Assembly (NCBI GenBank): GCA_963794605.1
Contig: CAWCEN010000004.1
Coordinates: 558,001-622,000 of the forward strand
Direction: 5' to 3'
Source of the DNA: VAXT01 sp963794605
GTDB taxonomy: Bacteria; Actinomycetota; Thermoleophilia; Gaiellales; Gaiellaceae
Length of the DNA stretch: 64,000 nt
Position numbers and translations under genes: made by a program. Shown in pieces: positions 57,587-64,000 of the stretch. The notes under the pieces were generated by a model. It made no database searches, was not told where the DNA came from, and saw nothing but the letters and a program-made list of their open reading frames with translations. Position 1 is the first letter of the stretch, and every line of letters starts with the position of its first letter.

Positions 57587-58743
57587 GCTCGTCGGCTCCA
57601 CCCGGACTCAGATTCGAGACGATTTCGACCGCGGAGGACTTCGCCGCACTCGGCGACTCCTGGGACGACCTCGTGCGGGCAATGGTGCGACCGAGCCCGC
57701 ACCTCCTGCATGCTTGGCTCCTCGCGTGGTGGCGTTACTTCGACGAGGACAGCGAGCTGGCCGTGCAAGTCGCGTATCGGGGGGACAAGCTCGCCGGCGC
57801 CCTGCCGCTCTGCGTTCAGCACCGGCACGGGGTCGGCGTCCTCACGTTCCTGGGCGCGGAGCAGGTCACGCTCGCGGACCTGCTGCTCGCGGACGGAGAG
57901 AAGGCCGACGTCGGCGCAACGCTCGCCGAACGTGCGCTGGCGACGAAGTACGACTACGCGGACTTCCACGGCCTCCCCGCCTCGAGCCGCCTGGCGAAGG
58001 CTCTCGGCCCGTCGCGCCTGCAGCTGATCGTGCGCGCGGAGGCGCCTGTCCTCGAGCTGAACGGCGTGGACTGGGAGACCTACTACGCGACACGGCTCTC
58101 GTCAAAGCAGCGCGCGCTACACCGCCGGCGGGTACGCCAGCTCGCGAAGCTGGGGACCATCGAGACAACCGTCGCGCGGACTCGAGAAGAGCTCGCGCCG
58201 GCTCTGGAAGAGGCCTTCGAGCTGCATGCGCTTCGCTGGGAGGGTAGACCTGATGGCTCCGACTTCGGCACCGAGGCGGGCAAGCAGTTCCACCGGGACG
58301 CGACGGCGGCCATCGCGGAGCTCGAAGTGCCTCGGATCGTGACCCTCAGGCTCGACGGCCGGCCTATCGCCTTCGCCTACAACTTCACGTTCGAGGGAAC
58401 TGTGCACTGCTACCGGCTCGCCTTCGACCCCAAGCTCTCCCGCTTCTCACCGGGGCTCGTGAACCGGTACGACAGCCTGGAATACGCATTCGCCGAGGGG
58501 GCGACGCGGATCGAGTTCCTCGGGGGGATGGAGCGCTACAAGGTCGAGCTCACTGACCGCACGGAGCCGCTCCACGAAGGACTCGGGCTTGCGGAGAGCG
58601 TCGCCGGCAAGGTCGTCGTCTCCGCGCGGATGAACGGCGTTCGGCTGCGCCGCTTCGCCAAACGGTCCCCCGCGATCCGCCGCTTCTACTACGAGGGACT
58701 GGCGCCGGCGCGGCGGCTGTTCCGCGTCGGGAGCGGTTCGTGA
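57583..58743 (+). CDS. FemAB/CelD-like GNAT acyltransferase
   Basis: A 386-residue protein with two GNAT-like halves of the CelD/BcsL type found in exopolysaccharide loci. Conserved pieces include HAWLLAWWRYF, the mid-region RLSSKQRALHRRRVRQLA and the C-terminal IAFAYNFTFEGTVHCYRLAF with GLVNRYDSLEYAF. It may add an acyl or amino-acyl group to the polysaccharide or its lipid carrier. It has 4-bp overlaps with both neighbours, so it is in the middle of an operon. Confidence 0.78.
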   Translation: MSSSAPPGLRFETISTAEDFAALGDSWDDLVRAMVRPSPHLLHAWLLAWWRYFDEDSELAVQVAYRGDKLAGALPLCVQHRHGVGVLTFLGAEQVTLADLLLADGEKADVGATLAERALATKYDYADFHGLPASSRLAKALGPSRLQLIVRAEAPVLELNGVDWETYYATRLSSKQRALHRRRVRQLAKLGTIETTVARTREELAPALEEAFELHALRWEGRPDGSDFGTEAGKQFHRDATAAIAELEVPRIVTLRLDGRPIAFAYNFTFEGTVHCYRLAFDPKLSRFSPGLVNRYDSLEYAFAEGATRIEFLGGMERYKVELTDRTEPLHEGLGLAESVAGKVVVSARMNGVRLRRFAKRSPAIRRFYYEGLAPARRLFRVGSGS

Positions 58744-59573
58744 GCAGCGCGTTCTATCTCGCCAAGGCCGGCGGGACGCGCGCGCGCTCGGCGGCGTGGC
58801 TCATGCGCACCCGCGGGCGCCTGGATACGAGCGGCCTGCGGATCCTCTTCTACCACCGGGTCTCGGACGACCGTGACGAGCTCGCGGTCACTCCCAGCTC
58901 GTTCGCCGAGCAGATGGACTACCTCGCCTCCGAGGCGTACCGGGTCGTCGACGTCCTGTCGGCGATCGACCTCCTCGAATCGGGCAAGCCGCTGGCGCGC
59001 ACCGTCGCGCTGACCTTCGACGACGGCTTCCTCGACCTCGCCGAGCATGCGCTTCCGATCCTCTCCGAGCACGACTTCAGCGGGACCGTCTTCGTCGCGC
59101 CGGCGGTGACGGACGGCAGGACGTCCTTCTCGTGGTACCAGGAGGAGCAGCCTCCGCTCCTGGCCTGGGAGGACATCCTCGAGCTCGATCGCGACGGCAC
59201 GCTCCGCTTCGAGGCCCACTCGCTGACGCATCCGAACCTGCCTGCGCTCGACGACGACGAAGCCCGGCTCGAGATCTCCGGCTCCAAGCTCGAGCTCGAG
59301 AACCGGCTCGGGCGCGTCGTGCGGGCGTTCTCGTATCCGTCCGGGCTCTACGGCGAGCGTGAGGAGCGAATCGCCGCCGAGGCGGGGTACCAGGTCGCCG
59401 TCTCGTGCGAGCCCGGAGTCAACGACCGCTCGACCGACCGCTTCGCCCTGCGACGCCGCCAAGTCGACGGCCGCGACAGCCTGCTCGACTTCAGGGCGAA
59501 GCTCGGCGGCGGCCACGATTCGTCACCGCCGCTCCGCGGGCTCTACCGGCGGCTCCGCTATAGCGCCGGTTAG
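58740..59573 (+). CDS. Polysaccharide deacetylase (NodB homology)
   Basis: A 277-residue carbohydrate esterase family 4 protein. Motif 1 is LTFDDGFLD (catalytic base D94, metal D95) and motif 2 is EAHSLTHPN with metal ligands H160 and H164; AFSYPSGLYG is motif 3. There is no signal peptide, so it may act on cytoplasmic or membrane-facing glycans. It removes N-acetyl groups from sugars, consistent with the exopolysaccharide context. It is the last gene of a three-gene operon. Confidence 0.85.
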   Translation: MSSAFYLAKAGGTRARSAAWLMRTRGRLDTSGLRILFYHRVSDDRDELAVTPSSFAEQMDYLASEAYRVVDVLSAIDLLESGKPLARTVALTFDDGFLDLAEHALPILSEHDFSGTVFVAPAVTDGRTSFSWYQEEQPPLLAWEDILELDRDGTLRFEAHSLTHPNLPALDDDEARLEISGSKLELENRLGRVVRAFSYPSGLYGEREERIAAEAGYQVAVSCEPGVNDRSTDRFALRRRQVDGRDSLLDFRAKLGGGHDSSPPLRGLYRRLRYSAG

Positions 59574-60680
59574 CTCGAGCTGCCGGGCGTAGAGCTGGAG
59601 ATGGGCACGCCGGAACTCAGAAAGATCGAACGACGATTCCGCACGAGCGCGGCCGGCGGCGCCGAGCCTCCGCCGGAGATCACGGTCCTGCACGAGCCGC
59701 CCGAGCGCCGTTCCGAGAGCCGCTTCGTCGCCCGGCGGAACCAGAAGCCCGGTCTCGCCGTCGACGACGAGTTCCGACACGCCGCCGACGTCGGAGGCGA
59801 CGACGGGCAGCTCGCCGGCCATCGCCTCGAGCACCGACACCGGCAGGCCCTCGGAGCGGCTGGACAGCACGAAGACGTCCGACACAGCCAGAAGCTCTGG
59901 GACATCGTCACGCTCGCCGGCCAGCTGCACTCGGTTCTCGAGCCCGAGCAGTCGGATCTCCCCCTCGACGACATCTCGGTCGGGCCCTTCGCCGACGATG
60001 AGAGCTTCGTACTCCGCGTCGGACAGCGCGGCCAGCGCGCGGATCAACGTCAGGAAGTCCTTGGGGGCTTTCAGCCGGCCAACCGCGATCAGCCGCGGGA
60101 CGTTCCGGTCGTGCCGGGAGCGTGGAGCCGCGGCCACGTCGACGGCGTTGTGGATCACGACGCTGCGCTCGGCGCGGCATGTGCCGGCTTCGAGACCCGC
60201 GGCGAGCTCCTGTTCGGAGACGCAGATCGTGACCGTCGTCAGCGACGCCATCAGCCGGTCCGCGACGCGGTAGAGAAGAGAAGGCAGCCCCGAGTACGCG
60301 GAGAAGGCCCACCCGTGGACCGTGAAGAAGCGGATCGGAACGCGTGTCGTGGCCGCAGCCAGGCGGCCGAGGACTCCCGCCTTCGAGCTGCTCGCGTGCA
60401 GGATCTGAGGCCGCTCTCGGCGCATCAGGCGTTGCAGCTCGACCAGGCCGGCGAGGTCCCGCAAGGGATGGATCGGCCGCCGCACATGTCGCAGCGGGAC
60501 GAAGCGCGCTCCCGCCCTGGCCGCCGCCTCGCGCAGCGGGCCCTCCCCGTAGGCGGCCAGCACGACGTCGTAGCGCTGGGCGAGAGCCGGCAGGAGCGCG
60601 GCCACATACGACTGCGCGCCGCCGACCTCGGCCAGCGTGATCAGCAGCAACACTCGGGGACGCGCCGGCGCGCCCGGCAT
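59523..60680 (-). CDS. Glycosyltransferase family 4
   Basis: A 385-residue GT-B enzyme. N-terminal domain: VLLLITLAEVGGAQSYVAAL (acceptor side) and LHASSSKAGVLGRLAA. C-terminal domain: LIAVGRLKAPKDFLTLIRAL and the nucleotide-sugar motif SSRSEGLPVSVLEAMAGELP with VASDVGGVSELV. It adds a sugar during polysaccharide assembly. The ATG at 60678 lies 7 nt after TACGCT. The 3' end overlaps the deacetylase gene by about 50 bp on the other strand. Confidence 0.87.
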   Translation of the reverse strand: MPGAPARPRVLLLITLAEVGGAQSYVAALLPALAQRYDVVLAAYGEGPLREAAARAGARFVPLRHVRRPIHPLRDLAGLVELQRLMRRERPQILHASSSKAGVLGRLAAATTRVPIRFFTVHGWAFSAYSGLPSLLYRVADRLMASLTTVTICVSEQELAAGLEAGTCRAERSVVIHNAVDVAAAPRSRHDRNVPRLIAVGRLKAPKDFLTLIRALAALSDAEYEALIVGEGPDRDVVEGEIRLLGLENRVQLAGERDDVPELLAVSDVFVLSSRSEGLPVSVLEAMAGELPVVASDVGGVSELVVDGETGLLVPPGDEAALGTALGRLVQDRDLRRRLGAAGRARAESSFDLSEFRRAHLQLYARQLELTGAIAEPPVEPAERR

Positions 60681-60687
60681 GGCGCGG

Positions 60688-60693
60688 AGCGTA
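60688..60693 (-). promoter_or_regulatory. -10 box for the glycosyltransferase
   Basis: TACGCT on the minus strand, 7 nt before the ATG at 60678-60680. Its TA is shared with a weaker plus-strand TACAGA (60692-60697) next to the O-antigen ligase gene. Confidence 0.4.
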
Positions 60694-60700
60694 CAGAAGC

Positions 60701-62104
60701 GTGAGCACGGCATACCCAGAGGCAGTTCACGGCCCCGGTGCATACACGGCTCGCAACGCGGGCCGGCTCGCGGGCGCGGCCGGGCTGCTCCTGTTCGCGG
60801 TCGCGACCGGGGTCGCGCTCTCGAAGCATCCGCTTTCGCTGACGCTCGTCCTTGCGTTCGGGGTCGGCCTACTCGGCACGCTCGCACTCGCGATCGCCCG
60901 CTACGACGCTGCCGTCGGGCTCGGCATCTTCCTGCTGGCCGCAGTCCGCATCGAGCCCGCTCCCACCGACCTGATCCTCTTCGTCGTGATCGCGGTCGCG
61001 TTCGTGACCGGCCGCTTCTACATCCGGCGTGTGCCGCTGATCGTGATCGTCCTGGTCAGCGTCTTCCTCGCGCTGAACATGCTCGCCTCGGTCGAACTGA
61101 TCGATGTCGGGCGCGGGCTCACCTTCTTCGCGATCACGCTCTACCTCACGATCTTCGCGCTCTGGTTGACGGGCTACGTCCACTCCGGCGACACGGCTCG
61201 CGTCGTCCTGCGGGCTTACGTCGCGGCCGCGGTCTTGTCGGCGGGGGCCGCCGTCCTCGCGCTCTTCGTCGCATTCCCCGGCCACGACGTCCTCGTCCGC
61301 GGACCGCGCGCGCAAGGGCTGTTCAAGGATCCGAACGTGCTCGGGCCCTTCCTCGTGCCGGCCGCCCTGATGCTGCTCGAGGAGACCATGTCCCCGCGCC
61401 TTTTGCGCGCGCGCCTCGGGACGAAGCTCGTAGGGCTCTCGATCCTGACGTGCGGCATCCTGTTCGCCTTCTCGCGCGCCGCGTGGCTGAACCTCGTGAT
61501 CGGCGCGTTCGTCATGTTCTGCGTGCTCTCCCTGCGCCGGGGCGGCGGACGCAGAGCGGTCACCTTCGTCGTCGTCGGCGTCTCGGCCGCGGCCGTGCTC
61601 TTCGCGGCCCTCGCCGTCACGTCGTCCTTCACGTTCCTGAGCGAGCGTGCGCGCTTCCAGACGTACGACGTCGAGCGATTCGGGGCTCAGCACTCAGGGA
61701 TCGAGCTGGCCGCGAAGTACCCGCTCGGGATCGGGCCGGGCCAGTTCGAGCGGATCTCGCCGATCTCGGCGCACAGCACGTACGTCCGTGCGCTGTCCGA
61801 AGAAGGCGTGCTCGGGCTCCTCGTCCTGCTCGCGCTCCTGCTTCTGACACTCATTTTCGCGGGGCGCAACGCGATCCTCGGGCGGGACACCTACGGGATC
61901 GGATCGGCGGCCCTGTTCGCGGCCTGGTGCGGCCTCCTCGCGAACAGCGTGTTCATCGACACGCTCCACTGGCGGCACCTCTGGTTCCTCGCCGCGCTCA
62001 TCTGGGCAGGGTCAACACGCCCCGCGACCGTGCGCCCGCCCGGGCAGACGTGGGCGCCGACTAGCTCTCGAAGTAGGAGATCGGAGAGCTACGGCCGCCG
62101 ATAA
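60701..62104 (+). CDS. O-antigen ligase/polymerase-like membrane protein
   Basis: A 467-residue protein with ten to twelve membrane helices and the Wzy_C region: GPRAQGLFKDPNVLGPFLVP before the large loop and AHSTYVRALSEEGVLGLL near the C-terminus. Such proteins polymerise or ligate lipid-linked oligosaccharide outside the membrane. The C-terminal 30 residues are hydrophilic and overlap the convergent chain-length gene by 44 bp. The GTG start has no clear ribosome site. Confidence 0.84.
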   Translation: MSTAYPEAVHGPGAYTARNAGRLAGAAGLLLFAVATGVALSKHPLSLTLVLAFGVGLLGTLALAIARYDAAVGLGIFLLAAVRIEPAPTDLILFVVIAVAFVTGRFYIRRVPLIVIVLVSVFLALNMLASVELIDVGRGLTFFAITLYLTIFALWLTGYVHSGDTARVVLRAYVAAAVLSAGAAVLALFVAFPGHDVLVRGPRAQGLFKDPNVLGPFLVPAALMLLEETMSPRLLRARLGTKLVGLSILTCGILFAFSRAAWLNLVIGAFVMFCVLSLRRGGGRRAVTFVVVGVSAAAVLFAALAVTSSFTFLSERARFQTYDVERFGAQHSGIELAAKYPLGIGPGQFERISPISAHSTYVRALSEEGVLGLLVLLALLLLTLIFAGRNAILGRDTYGIGSAALFAAWCGLLANSVFIDTLHWRHLWFLAALIWAGSTRPATVRPPGQTWAPTSSRSRRSESYGRR

Positions 62105-63596
62105 TGACCAGACCGAGCGCCGGCGCCCTCAGGCGCTGCAGGAGCTCGCGCATGTCGATCGCGTTCTCGGAGGTCAGCCGGTCGGGTCGGCAGACGACGA
62201 TCACGCCGTCGACCCGCTGCGCGAGCACCTGACTATCGACGAGCCCGAGGAGCGGCGGCCCGTCCAGCAGCACGTAGTCGTAGTCCGAGTCCTTGATGTC
62301 GTCGAAGAAGCCGTCCAGTGCGCCTCCCGCCAGGAGCTGCGCAGGATCGGGGGGCCTCTGCCCGCTGGCGAGCACGTGCAGGCGGCCGCCGTTTTGCCTC
62401 GAGCTCCCGCGAGCGCCGACACTGACGGCGCTCTCCCGTTCACGGCCGCCGGCGAGCACCTCGGCGAGCCCGGGCGTCTGCGCCACGTCGAACAACTCGT
62501 GGAGCCTGGGCCAGCGCATGTCCGCGGACACGAGCCACGTACGCTGCCCCGCTTGGGCAAGGACGAGCCCGAGCGCAGCCGTGACCTCGGTCTTGCCTTC
62601 GCCGTGCAGGGCGCTCGTCACGAGCACGGTTCGCTGGCTGTCGGGAGGCAGCTGCATGCGGACAGACGCCTGGAGCGTCTGATAGGCCTCGTACTCGATC
62701 GCGCTCAGTGTGTTCGGCGAATGCCCGAACCGGCGGCGCACGAACGGCACCTCGACCATCACCGGGAGCTCGAGCAGGCGGCTCAGCTCGCGCGCCCCGC
62801 CCACGCGCGGCCTGAGCTGGGCCCGTGCAAGAACGACCAGCGCGGCGATGAAGAGGCTCGCGAAGAGCCCGAAGATCGCGTTCCGGATCGGGCGCGGCGA
62901 GCTCGGCGAGGTCGGCGCCTGCGCGCGGTCGGCGAGCTGCAGCGCTGGCCCGGCATTCGCGGCGACTGTGAGATCGATCAGCTGCTGGCGAACGGTGGCG
63001 ATCTGCGACGCGATCTCGGTCGCGTTCAGCGGTGTGCTCGACGCCTGGAGCTCGGAGATCTCCTTCCTCAGCAGGGTGCGCGTCTGCTCGACCTGTTGCT
63101 GCTGCCGGCGCCGTTCCCGTGCCAGGAAGGTGGCCGCTACTCCGTTGGCGATCGCGGCCGCGCCGCGGGCCGTGTCGTCGGAAGCGACGACGTTGATGAC
63201 GTTCGCGTCCTGGTCGACCGTCACCGAGACCTTGTCGCGCAGCGAGCTCACGGTCTCTCCGGCGAGGCCGCTCTTCACCGTGGCGGCGAGCAGCTCCCGC
63301 GTCGTGAGCAGGACGCGCACGGTCGCGAGGTCGCGCTGCGTCGACTGGGCGTCCGACGACGCCAGCGATTGAGCCGACGGGTTGAGGACGAGCTTCGAGG
63401 TTGCCTGGTACGTCTTGGGCAAGAGCAGCGAGATCACGAGCACCGCTGCGGTGACCGAAAGAACGATGCCCGCGATCAGCCAGCGGCTGCGCTTGAGCGC
63501 GTCGAGATAGCGCCCGACCTCGACTGGATCGTCGGGCGGAAGCTCGGGCGCTGTGTATCGTCCACCGCGGTCGTCTACCACTCTTCGGTCCGCCAT
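62061..63596 (-). CDS. Wzz/Wzc-type polysaccharide co-polymerase with ATPase domain
   Basis: A 511-residue protein. The Wzz region has TM1 at about 38-60, an extracytoplasmic coiled coil (about 150-200) and TM2 at about 240-258. A cytoplasmic BY-kinase-like domain follows: Walker A SALHGEGKT (328-336), Walker A' LVSADMRWPRLHELF and Walker B YVLLDGPPLLG. It controls chain length and export. The C-terminus (SSPISYFES) holds one Tyr, not the usual tyrosine cluster, and Walker A' departs from DxDxR, so autophosphorylation is uncertain. ATG 63594 follows TATCGT by 8 nt. Confidence 0.86.
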   Translation of the reverse strand: MADRRVVDDRGGRYTAPELPPDDPVEVGRYLDALKRSRWLIAGIVLSVTAAVLVISLLLPKTYQATSKLVLNPSAQSLASSDAQSTQRDLATVRVLLTTRELLAATVKSGLAGETVSSLRDKVSVTVDQDANVINVVASDDTARGAAAIANGVAATFLARERRRQQQQVEQTRTLLRKEISELQASSTPLNATEIASQIATVRQQLIDLTVAANAGPALQLADRAQAPTSPSSPRPIRNAIFGLFASLFIAALVVLARAQLRPRVGGARELSRLLELPVMVEVPFVRRRFGHSPNTLSAIEYEAYQTLQASVRMQLPPDSQRTVLVTSALHGEGKTEVTAALGLVLAQAGQRTWLVSADMRWPRLHELFDVAQTPGLAEVLAGGRERESAVSVGARGSSRQNGGRLHVLASGQRPPDPAQLLAGGALDGFFDDIKDSDYDYVLLDGPPLLGLVDSQVLAQRVDGVIVVCRPDRLTSENAIDMRELLQRLRAPALGLVIIGGRSSPISYFES

Positions 63597-64000
63597 GGCT
63601 TCTGACGATAGCGCTCGACCGACGGCGCGGCACCTTTTCTCGGCCCCGCGGTTGCGCTGGTCTCGGGGCACGAAAGTGGCCGCGATGGCCCTCGTATGGC
63701 TCGTTGCTGCAGCAGTGGTGGCCCTCGCGATCGTCCGACAGAATGGCCGCGGGGAACCGTCACATTCGCGCGCGACGGGCTCCCTCCTCTCTTCATCCGC
63801 CGCCGGACCGCCTTCGGTGACGCTGCTCGGCCCGCCGGGGACGGTGGATCGTCCGACGACGCTGAAGGCCGCCGCCGGCGCGCGCTCGGGGCGGGTCGTC
63901 GCCGTGACGTTCCTGCTCGACGGCGTGCCACTCGGCTCGGACACGATCGCTCCGTACCGGCTCGAGCTGAACCCTGGGCTCGTCCGTCCGGGCCGTCACC
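63595..64000 (+). CDS. Membrane-anchored Ig-like protein, N-terminal fragment
   Basis: An open frame of 135 codons that runs off the right edge without a stop. The product has a basic N-terminus, one membrane span (MALVWLVAAAVVALAIV at about 31-47), a Ser-rich linker, then a beta-rich segment (VTLLGPPGTV, VAVTFLLDGVPLGSDTIAPY) that resembles a bacterial Ig-like domain found in carbohydrate-active or surface proteins. The ATG at 63595 overlaps the start codon of the divergent Wzc-type gene (CATG), so a downstream start (GTG 63676 or ATG 63685) is quite possible. Confidence 0.6.
   Translation, partial: MASDDSARPTARHLFSAPRLRWSRGTKVAAMALVWLVAAAVVALAIVRQNGRGEPSHSRATGSLLSSSAAGPPSVTLLGPPGTVDRPTTLKAAAGARSGRVVAVTFLLDGVPLGSDTIAPYRLELNPGLVRPGRH
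63605..63610 (-). promoter_or_regulatory. -10 box for the Wzz/Wzc-type gene
   Basis: TATCGT on the minus strand, 8 nt before the ATG at 63594-63596, with no Shine-Dalgarno. It lies inside the reading frame of the divergent gene. Confidence 0.4.

Overview
This is a GC-rich, gene-dense chromosomal window with both strands used and intergenic gaps often under 40 bp. The content points to an actinomycete-like organism of the Thermoleophilia (Gaiellales/Solirubrobacterales) type: CarD, a SARP/BTAD regulator, an acyl-CoA carboxylase epsilon-like subunit, a SigH-type sigma factor, a very compact glutamyl-tRNA synthetase, Zn-ribbon/cyclase/AAA proteins and strong G/C third-position bias. That placement is inferred from gene content, not from a marker-gene search. 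I see no insertion sequence, prophage, CRISPR array or replication origin, and only one tRNA (Thr-TGT).

Layout. 1-4.4 kb: the 5' end of a secreted delta-60-repeat protein and a 1263-residue SARP-cyclase-ATPase regulator. 4.5-8 kb: a divergent PEP carboxykinase and two overlapping tyrosine recombinases. 8-10.2 kb: a secreted VCBS/FG-GAP repeat protein with a Pro-rich linker and PASTA tail (frameshifted), and a HEAT-like protein. 10.3-20.1 kb: central carbon metabolism (citrate synthase, isocitrate dehydrogenase, malate dehydrogenase, sucC-methyltransferase-sucD), with a PDZ-Lon protease, LapA-like protein and aminotransferase. 20-30.7 kb: acidic repeat protein, JmjC oxygenase, sucrase/ferredoxin-like protein, acyl-CoA carboxylase alpha, epsilon-like and beta subunits, a pgsA remnant, an NlpC/P60 hydrolase, a GGDEF/HD-GYP protein and a Cys/Met-metabolism PLP enzyme. 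30.6-35.9 kb: ABC-F ATPase, DoxX remnant, Zn-ribbon cyclase-ATPase, tRNA-Thr.

35.9-52.3 kb carries a gene order also known from Bacillus, read on the minus strand: radA, carD, ispD, PHP phosphatase, ispF, then gltX, cysS, rlmB, yacP, sigH. Between ispF and gltX sits a mostly plus-strand block with two response-regulator/histidine-kinase pairs, a PepSY protein and mutY. Two copies of a 152-bp structured repeat lie inside this block. 52.4-55.5 kb: NfeD and SPFH membrane proteins, an EamA transporter, a GFA-type protein. 55.5-64 kb: an exopolysaccharide locus (phosphoglycosyl transferase, deacetylase, glycosyltransferase, O-antigen ligase/polymerase, Wzz/Wzc-type protein) that continues past the right edge.

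Two patterns stand out. First, about two dozen genes start 5-11 nt after a TANNNT box (most often TAGACT or TAGGCT) with no Shine-Dalgarno, the layout of leaderless transcripts; at several divergent gene pairs the two -10 boxes abut or share a TA dinucleotide. Second, the 152-bp repeat (43806-43957 and 46474-46625) is 83% identical between copies, shows covarying base pairs and has no product I recognise; it is the best candidate for something undescribed. Several genes (VCBS protein, doxX, pgsA) carry frameshifts or an internal deletion that may be biological or may be sequence errors.
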